This document shows positions 41,076-48,721 of a stretch of 64,000 bases of DNA, piece after piece. Under the pieces are notes generated by a model, which was given only the letters and a program-made list of their open reading frames with translations, did not search any database and was not told where the DNA came from. Position 1 is the first letter of the stretch. Every line of letters starts with the position of its first letter. Origin of the DNA: Eubacteriales bacterium (GTDB lineage: Bacteria > Bacillota > Clostridia > Oscillospirales > Oscillospiraceae); assembly GCA_030539285.1 (NCBI GenBank), contig JAUNSH010000003.1, forward strand, positions 43,316-107,315, written 5' to 3'. Both the position numbers and the translations under genes were made by a program.

Positions 41076-41335
41076 AAACAAAGGAAGGCTTCATTCTTCG
41101 CAAGGTGGGCGCCCAGTATGTGGTGGCGGCTACCGGAAAAGCCAGCGAGAATTTTAACGGTATGATGCGCCTGAACGAAACCGGCGCCTTTGCCTTCCGT
41201 CTGCTGCAGGCGGGCATTGCGGAGGAAGAATTGGTTAGCCGCGTTGTGGCGGAATACGACGTGAGCGAGGACGCCGCCCGGGTGGATGTGGCCCGGTTCC
41301 TGGCGGCGCTGGGTGAGGCGGACGCCCTTGAATGA
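41072..41335 (+). CDS. PqqD-like protein (peptide recognition element)
   Basis: This 87-residue PqqD-family protein has the winged-helix pattern of RiPP recognition elements: F-I-L-R-K-V-G-A-Q-Y-V-V-A near the start, F-N-G-M-M-R-L-N-E-T-G-A-F-A-F-R-L-L in the middle, and V-V-A-E-Y-D-V-S-E-D-A-A-R-V-D-V at the end. Such proteins bind leader peptides and bring them to enzymes. It is coupled by overlap to genes on both sides. Confidence 0.85.
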   Translation: MKTKEGFILRKVGAQYVVAATGKASENFNGMMRLNETGAFAFRLLQAGIAEEELVSRVVAEYDVSEDAARVDVARFLAALGEADALE

Positions 41336-41780
41336 GCCGATTCAGTTATCCGACTATGAGGAGCTGATTCGGGAGGTGCTCGCTTCCGGCGGGGAATTTC
41401 GGCTGTACCCCCATGGAATCAGTATGCTGCCCCTGCTGCGGCAGGGACGGGACTCGGTTTCCCTGCGGCAGGTGGACAGCCCCATCCGAAAGGGCGACAT
41501 TCTCTTCTATCAGCGCCCCGACGGCAGCTTCGTGCTGCACCGGGTCCGGGCGGTGACGCCCAATGGGCTGACCATGATCGGTGACAACCAGAACCTTCCC
41601 GAGCGGGGAGTCTCCCCGGACTGGGTCATCGGCCGGGTGACCCGGATTTTCCGGGATGACAAGGAAGTAATCTGTGACGGCTTTGGGTACCGCCTGTACC
41701 AGAAGCTGTGGCAGTTTACCATATTACGCGGCTTATTGCTTAAGCTGTATCATCTTTCAGAAAGGAGGAATGCCAAATGA
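41328..41780 (+). CDS. S24/S26 family peptidase (SipW-like)
   Basis: The 150-residue protein has a serine-peptidase fold. S32 is in H-G-I-S-M-L-P-L-L, H71 in F-V-L-H-R-V-R-A-V takes the place of the usual lysine (as in SipW/ER signal peptidases), and I-G-D-N is the late conserved box. A membrane span is not obvious, though the C-terminal 25 residues are amphipathic (L-W-Q-F-T-I-L-R-G-L-L). It starts at a TTG with the PqqD-like stop inside its first codons. It may cut the peptide encoded next. ATGA overlap with that gene. Confidence 0.8.
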   Translation: MNEPIQLSDYEELIREVLASGGEFRLYPHGISMLPLLRQGRDSVSLRQVDSPIRKGDILFYQRPDGSFVLHRVRAVTPNGLTMIGDNQNLPERGVSPDWVIGRVTRIFRDDKEVICDGFGYRLYQKLWQFTILRGLLLKLYHLSERRNAK

Positions 41781-41887
41781 AAAAGCTGTACGAAGCCCTG
41801 TCTGTGGACGTGGTGAAGTTCGAGGCGCAGGATGTGATCACTGCCTCCTCCGGTGCGGTGAATGAGGAGGTGCCCGTCGACAAATAA
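41777..41887 (+). CDS. Precursor-like 36-residue peptide
   Basis: The short ORF starts M-K-K-L-Y-E-A-L-S-V, runs through D-V-V-K-F-E-A-Q-D-V-I-T, then a small Ser/Gly core (A-S-S-G-A) and an acidic end (E-E-V-P). AAGGAGGAA lies eight bases before the ATG, which overlaps the peptidase stop. Size, leader-like front with Y-E-x-L-x-V, and place after a PqqD-like and a peptidase gene fit a modified or processed peptide. There is no lasso cyclase or radical-SAM enzyme in the cassette. Not in usual gene-size range. Confidence 0.65.
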   Translation: MKKLYEALSVDVVKFEAQDVITASSGAVNEEVPVDK

Positions 41888-41933
41888 ACGCCCGCTGATG
41901 CAGAGTTATAAACCGACAATGCGGCGAACAGAC

Positions 41934-41960
41934 GAGGGCCGGGGGAAACCCCGGCCCTCA
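41934..41960 (+). terminator. Hairpin ending the peptide cassette
   Basis: GAGGGCCGGGG-GAAA-CCCCGGCCCTC is a very stable stem 46 bp after the peptide stop. No T run follows, so it may be a 3' stabiliser or a weak terminator. Confidence 0.5.
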
Positions 41961-41976
41961 GACTGTCCCCAAGACC

Positions 41977-42114
41977 TGTCATTGCGAACCAGTCCGCTTT
42001 CCTGGTGTGGCAATCCGTACTCCAAAATGTTGCGTTTTAACGGAATTCTCATAAATCCGGACATTTTTGGGGAACGGATTCCCACGGTCGCTTCGCTCCC
42101 TCGGAATGACAAGC
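41977..42114. repeat. TGTCATTGCGAA...GGAATGACA repeat
   Basis: TGTCATTGCGAACCAGT with GGCAATCCG at the left faces CGGATTCCCACGGTCGC and TCGGAATGACAAG at the right. This is a small inverted-repeat element distinct from the CGTAGGG family; one copy only in the window. Confidence 0.65.
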
Positions 42115-42120
42115 ACTTTT

Positions 42121-42371
42121 TTGACACACTGGAGCCACTGTCCACGGACAGTGGCATTTCGGTGGGTTCGAATCCCTCCAATACGAAAAAATACGGATAC
42201 CCAAATGGGTATCTGCGTATTTGGGGACGGATGAGGGATTCGAGTACATCAAGGAGTCGTCACCGTCGAGCCGGTGACGAGCAACTGTCCACCGGACAGT
42301 TGCATTTCGATGGGTTCGAATCCCTCACAACAGTAAAAACAGCAGATACCCAGACGGGTATCTGCTGTTTT
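42121..42371. repeat. Two tandem cassettes with a tRNA T-arm-like sequence and a terminator
   Basis: Each unit has a stem (CACTGTCCACGGACAGTG, and CAACTGTCCACCGGACAGTTG), then CATTTCGRTGGGTTCGAATCCCTC, which reads as a tRNA variable region and T-arm, then a hairpin (GGATACCCAAATGGGTATCTG and CAGATACCCAGACGGGTATCTG with T tract). They lie beside tRNA-Gln and tRNA-Val and lack acceptor or anticodon parts. They look like copies of a tRNA 3' end with its terminator. No gene is seen in 41888-42371. Confidence 0.6.
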
Positions 42372-42445
42372 TGGCAGAGGATGAGGGATTCGAACCCCCG
42401 CAAACGGAGTCAGAGTCCGGTGTGCTACCGTTACACAAATCCTCT
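42372..42445 (-). tRNA. tRNA-Gln (CTG)
   Basis: Minus strand: acceptor AGAGGAT/ATCCTCT, D-arm GTGT...GCAC, anticodon loop CTCTGAC (anticodon CTG), T-arm GGGGGTTCGAATCCCTC, discriminator G and encoded CCA. Confidence 0.92.
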
Positions 42446-42448
42446 ATA

Positions 42449-42525
42449 TGGTGGAGACAACAGGACTCGAACCTGTGACCTCATGCGTGTGAAGCATGCG
42501 CTCTAACCAGCTGAGCTATGCCTCC
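42449..42525 (-). tRNA. tRNA-Val (CAC)
   Basis: Minus strand: acceptor GGAGGCA/TGTCTCC, D-arm AGCTCAGCTGGTTAGAGC, anticodon stem CATGC/GCATG around TTCACAC (anticodon CAC), T-arm with GGTTCGAGTCC, encoded CCA. It lies three bases upstream of tRNA-Gln and is probably co-transcribed. Confidence 0.92.
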
Positions 42526-42646
42526 ATGTCGGAACAGGATGTATTATACCACGTTTTCAAGAAAAGTCAATACCTATTTTTGGGATTCTCTACTTGATTT
42601 CCGTCGGATTTCTGGTATTCTTACATAAAAGAAAGGAGGTGCGGCT

Positions 42647-43333
42647 GTGCGCTATGCCAATATGGTGCCCGGGATCTTCCGAAAACGGCCCAACCGCTTC
42701 ATTGCCCATGTGCAGATCGATGGGCAGGAGCAGGTGGTCCACGTGAAAAATACCGGGCGGTGCCGGGAGCTGTTGGTGCCCGGGGCGCTGGTCTGGTGCC
42801 AGCATTCCGATAACCCGGCGCGGAAAACCCAATATGACCTGATCGCCGTGAAAAAGGGCGAAAGGCTTATCAATATGGATTCTCAGGCCCCTAACGCGGC
42901 GGTGCGGGAGTGGCTGGCGTCCGGCGGACTGGGGGAGATCGGGGATCTGCGTCCGGAGACGGTGCATGGGGACTCCCGGTTCGATTTTTCCTTCACCCTG
43001 GCGGGAAAGCCCTGCTTTTTGGAGGTCAAGGGTGTGACGCTGGAAAATGACGGGGTCTGCGCGTTCCCGGACGCACCCACAGAGCGGGGGGCCAAGCATC
43101 TGCGGGGACTTGCCGAAGCCGCCCGGCAGGGCTATGGGGCCTACGTGCTGTTCGTTATCCAGATGGAGGACGTAAAGTACCTGCACCCCAACGATAAAAC
43201 TGACCCCGGCTTCGGGGCGGCACTGCGGGAAGCGGCGGCGCAGGGCGTAAACATTCTGGCGGTGACCTGCCGGGTCAGTGAGGACGAAATGGTGATCAGC
43301 GGCAGCGTGCCGGTACGTTTGGAAGGAGAATAA
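42647..43333 (+). CDS. sfsA: SfsA family DNA/RNA nuclease
   Basis: The 228-residue protein has an N-terminal OB-like domain (N-R-F-I-A-H-V then N-T-G-R-C-R-E-L-L-V-P-G) and a nuclease-like domain with R-F-D-F, E-V-K-G-V-T-L and F-P-D-A-P-T-E-R-G. Once called a sugar-fermentation factor, it is now taken to be a nucleic-acid binding or cutting protein. Start is a GTG with AAAGGAGGTG ahead. It leads a compact four-gene run. Confidence 0.93.
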   Translation: MRYANMVPGIFRKRPNRFIAHVQIDGQEQVVHVKNTGRCRELLVPGALVWCQHSDNPARKTQYDLIAVKKGERLINMDSQAPNAAVREWLASGGLGEIGDLRPETVHGDSRFDFSFTLAGKPCFLEVKGVTLENDGVCAFPDAPTERGAKHLRGLAEAARQGYGAYVLFVIQMEDVKYLHPNDKTDPGFGAALREAAAQGVNILAVTCRVSEDEMVISGSVPVRLEGE

Positions 43334-43335
43334 GG

Positions 43336-43797
43336 ATGGATCACAGAGAAAAAGCGGCAGAATTATTTGCAAGCGACAGCAACTGCGCCCAGGCGGTGGC
43401 GGTGGCCTTCTGCGACGTGACAGGGATGGAACCGGAGCTGGCGGCGAAGCTGGCTTCCTCCTTTGGCGGCGGCATGGGCCGGATGCGGGAGGTCTGCGGC
43501 GCGGTCAGCGGGATGCTGATGGTGCTGGGCGCCCTCTACGGCTACGACGATCCCGGCGAAAAGGACCGGGACAAAAAGGCCCATTACGCCCGCGTGCAGG
43601 AGCTGGCGGGGGCCTTCCGGGAGCGCAACGGCAGCATCATCTGCCGGGAGATCCTGAAAAATCCCCCCTCTGACCCCAACCCCACGCCCCGGACGGCGGA
43701 ATTTTACAAAAACCGCCCCTGCGCCCGGATGGTGGTCTGCGCGGCGGAGCTGCTGGATGAATACATTGAAAATCACCCGCTGGGGGAAAGAGCATGA
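43336..43797 (+). CDS. C_GCAxxG_C_C family redox protein
   Basis: The 153-residue protein has the family cysteines: C-A-Q-A-V near residue 17, the G-G-G-M-G-R-M-R-E-V-C-G-A-V-S-G segment, and later I-C-R-E-I and C-A-R-M-V-V-C. It is a helical protein thought to carry disulfides or a metal. Start is two bases after the sfsA stop, and it overlaps the next gene by ATGA. Confidence 0.85.
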   Translation: MDHREKAAELFASDSNCAQAVAVAFCDVTGMEPELAAKLASSFGGGMGRMREVCGAVSGMLMVLGALYGYDDPGEKDRDKKAHYARVQELAGAFRERNGSIICREILKNPPSDPNPTPRTAEFYKNRPCARMVVCAAELLDEYIENHPLGERA

Positions 43798-44297
43798 TCT
43801 GCAACCAGCGCGACATCCCGAAGGAGATCCACCGATACGGCCTGCGGTCCTCGGCAGAGGTGGGCTGCGGATGGATCGCCACCTACAACGCCCTGAAAAT
43901 TCTGGGCTGCACGACAGATATTGACGAACTGATCCGGTACTTCGAATGGCAGCTTCCTCTCATTCACGGCAATTTCGGCACCTCCTTCTGGGGGCCTCAG
44001 CGGTGCTTTGAGAAGTGGGGCTTCCCCAACAAGCTGATTTTGGACCGAAAAAAATTCGATGAAGAGGCCCGTCAGGCCGATGCCTGCATCGTTTTCTATC
44101 ACTGGGCGAAAAAGGGGAGGGCCGGCGCTCACTTCGTGGCTGTCCGACCAACGGCGGAGGGATTCACGGGCTACAACACCTTCCGGGACTCCAGGGGACC
44201 TGACGACTGGGGGACGAGCATTGACGATTTTTTGCGGAACCAGCGGTATTTTGGCTGCGTTCTGCTGGTGATCTACAAGAAACAGGTGAAAAAATGA
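43794..44297 (+). CDS. Papain-like (C39-type) hypothetical protein
   Basis: This 167-residue protein is not a named family to me. Cys in V-G-C-G-W-I-A-T-Y-N-A-L and His in G-A-H-F-V-A-V-R-P have the order and setting of a papain-like or C39 cysteine peptidase. A G-Y-N-T-F pattern follows the His. No secretion signal is seen. It is coupled to the redox protein before and the membrane protein after. Confidence 0.6.
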   Translation: MICNQRDIPKEIHRYGLRSSAEVGCGWIATYNALKILGCTTDIDELIRYFEWQLPLIHGNFGTSFWGPQRCFEKWGFPNKLILDRKKFDEEARQADACIVFYHWAKKGRAGAHFVAVRPTAEGFTGYNTFRDSRGPDDWGTSIDDFLRNQRYFGCVLLVIYKKQVKK

Positions 44298-46009
44298 CAG
44301 GAAGAAAAAGAAATCCGGCGGTACTTTTCGGGGCACAGGCGTTGCTGATCTACGTCTGGCTCACGGACCTGTCGGCGCTGGCCGGGACAGACACCTACTA
44401 CAGCGTGTACCTTCTGTGCGGAACGGCGGCGCTGCTGTGCCTGTGGGACAACCGGAAGGGCGGCAGGGGCCACCCGGCCCTGTGGGTGTTCGCGGGCCTG
44501 TTTTCGCTGGCGGTGGTGCTGGGAAACCACGAGATCTACGAACCTGCGTCCATGCAGAACCGGCTGAATTTTGTCATGGACCTGCTGGGCGGCTTCTGCG
44601 TTGGCTATCAGATCCTGCGCTGTATGCTGAGAAGACTGCCGCTGAAGGGAGGGACCGGGGAGCGGAAGCATCCGGGACGGGTGTTCTGGGGTGTGTTTGC
44701 CGCTGTGGCGGTGATCGACCTGGGATATCTGGTCTTTGCCCACTATCCCGGCATTCTAACCCGGGATTCCTACACCACCATCGGGCAGCTGCTCTACGGG
44801 CACTACGACAACACCATGCCCTACTACCACACCCGGCTGGTGGGACTGATCGTGAAGCTGGGCATGGCCCTCACCGGGGACATCAATTTTGGCGTGGCCC
44901 TGTTCCACGGCTTCCAGATTTTGCTGCTGGCGGCGGTGTTTGGGTACACCATTATGACCCTCTATCAAATTGGCGTGCCAAGGTGGATGCTGGGGCTGGT
45001 GTTTTTCGTCTACGCGCTGCTGCCCTACAATATCGTCTACAGCATTACGCTGTGGAAGGACGTGCCCTTTGGGGCCTCGGCGCTGCTGCTGGCGGCGGCC
45101 TTCTGCCGGCTGCTGAAACACGTGGGCAAGACTCGAAAATGGGATTATGCCGCTTTTACGCTGGGTGCGGCGGGCATGGCCTTAATGCGTACCAACGGCT
45201 GGTACGCTCTGCTGGCTGCGGCAGTATTGCTGGCGGTCCTTCTGCGGAAGGAACAGAAGCGACTTGTGACGGTGCTGCTGGCGGTACTGGTGGTGACCTG
45301 GGTGATGATCGGCCCGCTGCTGACCCTTTTGCAGGTGCCGGGCACTGACCCGGTGGAGGCCTTTGCCGTACCCATGCAGCAGGTGGCCCGTGTCGCTGCC
45401 AGCGGCCGGGAGCTGACGGAGGACCAGCAGGCGCTGCTGTCGGAAATTTTCCTCATGGACAAGCTGGGAGAGGTTTACGACCCACAGACCGTGGACCCTG
45501 TAAAATACGAGGCATTCCGCTACAATCAGGTGGAATACATCCGTCAGAATGCCGGACAGTACCTGAAGCTCTATGTATCTCTGGGCCTGCGCTATCCCGG
45601 CGATTACCTGAAAGCCTGGATCGACGAGACCCGGGGCTACTGGAATGGGGGGTATTTCTACTGGATCTACACTCTAGAAGCGGAGGAAAACAATGTGGGC
45701 ATTGTCCCCACCGCGGGGACCAATCCCATTGCCCGGCTGTACGCGGCATGGTTCCGCCTGGCGGAAAAGCCCACCGTCTTCCAACCGCTGTACAGCATCG
45801 GACTGCGGGTGTGGATCCTCATTGCCTGCTGCGCGGTGTGCTGCCTGCAAAAAAGGAAGCAATGGCTGATGGCGGTGCCCGCGCTGGTGCTCACCATAGG
45901 GCTGTGGCTGGGAACGCCGGTATATGCCGAGTTCCGCTACGCCTATCCCATGGTGCTGTGCTCCCCGCTGGCACTGCTGAGTACGGTGTTTGAGCCGAAA
46001 ACGGAATAA
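44294..46009 (+). CDS. Multi-span membrane protein, DUF6020-like
   Basis: The 571-residue protein has about 11-13 membrane spans and an extracytoplasmic region around residues 345-470. The H-Y-P-G-I-L-T-R-D-S-Y-T-T-I segment and the Y-S-I-T-L-W-K-D-V-P-F loop are as in GT-C-like glycosyltransferases of the DUF6020 type, where an Asp near the first loop is catalytic. It could transfer a lipid-linked sugar outside the membrane. Substrate is unknown. ATGA overlap with the previous gene. Confidence 0.7.
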   Translation: MTGRKRNPAVLFGAQALLIYVWLTDLSALAGTDTYYSVYLLCGTAALLCLWDNRKGGRGHPALWVFAGLFSLAVVLGNHEIYEPASMQNRLNFVMDLLGGFCVGYQILRCMLRRLPLKGGTGERKHPGRVFWGVFAAVAVIDLGYLVFAHYPGILTRDSYTTIGQLLYGHYDNTMPYYHTRLVGLIVKLGMALTGDINFGVALFHGFQILLLAAVFGYTIMTLYQIGVPRWMLGLVFFVYALLPYNIVYSITLWKDVPFGASALLLAAAFCRLLKHVGKTRKWDYAAFTLGAAGMALMRTNGWYALLAAAVLLAVLLRKEQKRLVTVLLAVLVVTWVMIGPLLTLLQVPGTDPVEAFAVPMQQVARVAASGRELTEDQQALLSEIFLMDKLGEVYDPQTVDPVKYEAFRYNQVEYIRQNAGQYLKLYVSLGLRYPGDYLKAWIDETRGYWNGGYFYWIYTLEAEENNVGIVPTAGTNPIARLYAAWFRLAEKPTVFQPLYSIGLRVWILIACCAVCCLQKRKQWLMAVPALVLTIGLWLGTPVYAEFRYAYPMVLCSPLALLSTVFEPKTE

Positions 46010-46015
46010 ATACAG

Positions 46016-46044
46016 ACCGCCGCCGGACAATTCCGGCGGCGGTA
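46016..46044 (+). terminator. Hairpin after the DUF6020-like gene
   Basis: ACCGCCGCCGGA-CAAT-TCCGGCGGCGGT, seven bases after the stop; no T tract. Confidence 0.45.
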
Positions 46045-46064
46045 TCGTCTATTTGACATCCATT

Positions 46065-46152
46065 ACCGTAGGGGATGGCCTCCGGACATCCCGTCGGCGC
46101 AGCCGTATATGCAGAAGAGAGGGAAGGGGTGTCGGGGGACTCCGCCCCTACG
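46065..46152. repeat. CGTAGGG palindromic repeat, copy 10 (paired, worn)
   Basis: CCGTAGGGGATGGCCTCC at the left and GACTCCGCCCCTACGG at the right; the cores are imperfect. Confidence 0.6.
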
Positions 46153-46153
46153 G

Positions 46154-47077
46154 TTATTCTTCGGCCTTCTTTTGCTTCGCGGCCTTTTTCACGGCCCGGC
46201 GGCGACGAATGCGCTTCACCACCAGCACCACGATCAGCACGACCGCTGCCAGCACCACCAGGGTGGGGATCGATACGATGAACCACACCAGAACATCCAG
46301 CAGGCCCTCGCCTACGTCCTCCAGGTTATCCTTGAAGCCATCCCGGATGCGCTCCCACAGGGTTGGCTCCTCTACGGGGGTGTACTCCTGCACCTCCTCG
46401 ATGGATAAGTAAATTGTGGCGTAGTCGATCTGGTTGTCGTACAGCCGCTTTTGGGATGCGTAATTTTCCAGCTCGTAGCGCACTTCGGACAGCCGCGCCT
46501 CGATTTCCAGCAGGTCACTCATGGTTTCCGCCTGGGCCAGCAGCTCCAGCAGGCGGGTCTCCTCGGTTTCCAGCGCTTTCAGGCGGTTTTCCGTGGCGGT
46601 GTAGCTTAAGGTCACATCCTCGATGCTCTTATTCTGACGGACGATGTTGGCAATGCCGCCCATGTCCTGCAAAAAGGCATCCACCTGATCGGCGGGGATG
46701 CGGATGGTCAGGCTGGCGCTGCGGTAGCGGCGGCCGCTCTGGTAGGCGCTGCCGTTGTAGACGCTCTGATCCTCTACATAGCCCTGTAAAGCGGCAATTT
46801 TTTCATCCAGCACGGTCTGCAGAGCGTCCAGATCGTCGGTCTCGGCGGTGAGGTTCACGGTAATGATCCATTTGCGGCTCTCCGGCAGAGTGGTGGAGCC
46901 GGTGTCGGCGGCGCTGTTTTTCAGAGCCGCGCCCTGGGCGGCATCCATGACGGCGGGGGATTCCACGGCGTACTCCATGTCGTAGGACGCGGCGGAGGTG
47001 TTGGCGGAGCTGCCGCAGCCGGCAAGAAGGGATGCCGCAAGCAGCAGGCACAGAACAATGGACAGATACTTTTTCAT
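46154..47077 (-). CDS. DUF4349 lipoprotein
   Basis: This 307-residue protein has a lipoprotein signal (L-L-A-A-S-L-L-A-G-C, with C21 as the lipid site). A conserved DUF4349 region follows: W-I-I-T-V-N-L-T-A-E-T-D-D-L, I-R-I-P-A-D-Q-V-D-A-F-L, a long coiled coil with L-E-T-E-E-T-R-L-L-E-L-L, and Y-A-T-I-Y-L-S-I. A C-terminal membrane helix (V-V-L-A-A-V-V-L-I-V-V-L-V-V) and a Lys/Arg tail close it. Function is unknown. Start at the ATG with AGGAGGAACC ahead. Confidence 0.85.
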   Translation of the reverse strand: MKKYLSIVLCLLLAASLLAGCGSSANTSAASYDMEYAVESPAVMDAAQGAALKNSAADTGSTTLPESRKWIITVNLTAETDDLDALQTVLDEKIAALQGYVEDQSVYNGSAYQSGRRYRSASLTIRIPADQVDAFLQDMGGIANIVRQNKSIEDVTLSYTATENRLKALETEETRLLELLAQAETMSDLLEIEARLSEVRYELENYASQKRLYDNQIDYATIYLSIEEVQEYTPVEEPTLWERIRDGFKDNLEDVGEGLLDVLVWFIVSIPTLVVLAAVVLIVVLVVKRIRRRRAVKKAAKQKKAEE

Positions 47078-47149
47078 TTTGGTTCCTCCTTTACTGGTTT
47101 CACTCCTATACTCGACAAACTTTGGGATCGGTTGCAAATTTTGGTAAAT

Positions 47150-47181
47150 TCGTAGGGCGGAGCCATGAACCCGCCCTACGA
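47150..47181. repeat. CGTAGGG palindromic repeat, copy 11 (single unit)
   Basis: CGTAGGGCGGAGCCATG and CCCGCCCTACG. Confidence 0.65.
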
Positions 47182-47241
47182 TTGTATCATTTCATGCGTG
47201 GATGCGCAAGCCCGTCTTGTGAAAACCGCATAAAATAGGGG

Positions 47242-47270
47242 TTGCGCGGGCGGCGGGATTTCGGTATAAT
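47242..47270 (+). promoter_or_regulatory. Promoter of the nucleoside salvage genes
   Basis: TTGCGC (47242-47247), 17 bp, TATAAT (47265-47270), 24 bp before tdk. Confidence 0.6.
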
Positions 47271-47294
47271 GAAGGGACGAACGGAGGTAGTGTG

Positions 47295-47903
47295 ATGGCG
47301 AAGCTTTATTTCAAGTACGGCGCTATGGGTTCCAGCAAGACGGCTCAGGCGCTGATCACCAAATATAATTATGAGGAAAACGATTTGAAGGTCTGGCTAA
47401 TCAAGCCCAGCGCCGATATCCGGGACGGGGCCACCATTCTTCGCAGCCGCATTGGACTGGAAGCGGAGGTGGAGGTGATTCCCCCGGAAGCCGACATTAT
47501 GGAGCGGTTTCTGCGGGGCAAAGAGGGCAGCTGCGACGTGATCATTGTGGACGAGTGCCAGTTCCTGTCGGAAGAACAGATCGACCAGCTCCGGGCCATT
47601 GTGGATGAACACAACGTCCCCGTCATGTGCTTCGGCCTGCGTACGGACTTTCAGACCAAGCTGTTCCCCGGCAGCCGGCGGCTCATGGAGGTGGCGGATA
47701 CCATTCAGGAGATCAAGACCATCTGCGACTGCGGGGCCAAGGCCACGGTCAACGCCCGAATTGACGCGGAAGGCCACATTATTACTCACGGCGCCCAGGT
47801 GGTGCTGGGGGGTAATGACAGCTATATCGCCATGTGCCACAAGTGCTACGTCCGGGGCATTCGGGAGCATAAGGTCATCCGGCTGCACGGACAGAATCAT
47901 TAA
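47295..47903 (+). CDS. tdk: Thymidine kinase, type II
   Basis: Tdk phosphorylates thymidine. The 202 residues include the P-loop G-A-M-G-S-S-K-T near residue 9, D-E-C-Q-F-L (Walker B, with the catalytic Glu), a C-D-C-G and C-H-K-C zinc pair, and a substrate-binding loop G-G-N-D-S-Y. The ATG at 47295 has GGAGGTAG ahead. First gene of tdk-deoC-deoD-deoB-cdd. Confidence 0.94.
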   Translation: MAKLYFKYGAMGSSKTAQALITKYNYEENDLKVWLIKPSADIRDGATILRSRIGLEAEVEVIPPEADIMERFLRGKEGSCDVIIVDECQFLSEEQIDQLRAIVDEHNVPVMCFGLRTDFQTKLFPGSRRLMEVADTIQEIKTICDCGAKATVNARIDAEGHIITHGAQVVLGGNDSYIAMCHKCYVRGIREHKVIRLHGQNH

Positions 47904-47917
47904 AGGAGTGTCATAAT

Positions 47918-48586
47918 ATGGAACTGAAAACGATCCTTTCAAAATGCGACCACACCCTGCTGGCTCAGACCGCGACCTGGCCGGAGATCAAGGCTATCTG
48001 CGACGATGGGATGAGGTACCACACCGCCTCCGTCTGCATTCCCGCGTCCTTCGTCAAGCAGGTCAAGGCGTATGTGGGTGAAAACCTGCCCATCTGCACC
48101 GTCATCGGCTTCCCCAACGGCTACGATACCACCGCCGCAAAATGCTTCATGGCCACGGATGCCGTGGACAACGGCGCGGATGAGGTGGACATGGTCATCA
48201 ACATCGGCTGGGCCAAAGAGGGAAAGTGGGACGAGATCACCGCCGAGATCGCCGCCGTCAAGGGTTCCTGCAAGGGAAAACTCTTAAAAGTTATCATTGA
48301 GACCTGCCTGCTGACCGACGAGGAAAAGATCGCTCTGTGCAAGTGCGTGTCGGATTCCGGTGCGGACTATATCAAGACCTCTACGGGATTCTCCAAGGCA
48401 GGAGCCACCTTTGCCGATGTGGCGCTGTTCAAGGCCCACGTGGCTCCCCACGTGAAGATCAAGGCCGCCGGGGGCATTTCCTCTCTGGAGGACGCCGAAA
48501 AGTTTATCGAACTGGGCGCCGACCGTCTGGGCACCTCCCGGATCGTGAAGATCGCAAAGGGACTGGAAAACGACGGAAGCTATTAA
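47918..48586 (+). CDS. deoC: Deoxyribose-phosphate aldolase
   Basis: DeoC splits 2-deoxyribose-5-phosphate to acetaldehyde and glyceraldehyde-3-phosphate. The 222 residues contain D-M-V-I-N-I-G near 92, K-V-I-I-E-T-C-L-L near 125, and Y-I-K-T-S-T-G-F with the Schiff-base lysine, then K-A-A-G-G-I. AAAGGAGTGTC precedes the ATG. It uses the product of deoB. Confidence 0.95.
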   Translation: MELKTILSKCDHTLLAQTATWPEIKAICDDGMRYHTASVCIPASFVKQVKAYVGENLPICTVIGFPNGYDTTAAKCFMATDAVDNGADEVDMVINIGWAKEGKWDEITAEIAAVKGSCKGKLLKVIIETCLLTDEEKIALCKCVSDSGADYIKTSTGFSKAGATFADVALFKAHVAPHVKIKAAGGISSLEDAEKFIELGADRLGTSRIVKIAKGLENDGSY

Positions 48587-48593
48587 ACACGTA

Positions 48594-48696
48594 CTGTAGG
48601 GGCGGGTCACTGACCCGCCCGTCCGCAATGCGGCGCAGTGCCGGCTGTCAAAAGAGCGGCTGCGCCGACGGGCGGGTCGATGACCCGCCCCTACGA
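48594..48696. repeat. CGTAGGG palindromic repeat, copy 12 (paired)
   Basis: Left core GGCGGGTCACTGACCCGCC, right core GGCGGGTCGATGACCCGCC. It lies between deoC and deoD. Confidence 0.8.
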
Positions 48697-48721
48697 TTCT
48701 TGTCATAAGGAGGAAACTGTT

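Noticed and set aside
39088-41887. Lasso-peptide gene cluster
   Set aside because: Kinase, nucleotidyltransferase and PqqD-like parts fit, but the asparagine-synthetase-like cyclase and the transglutaminase-like protease are absent, so the class cannot be claimed.
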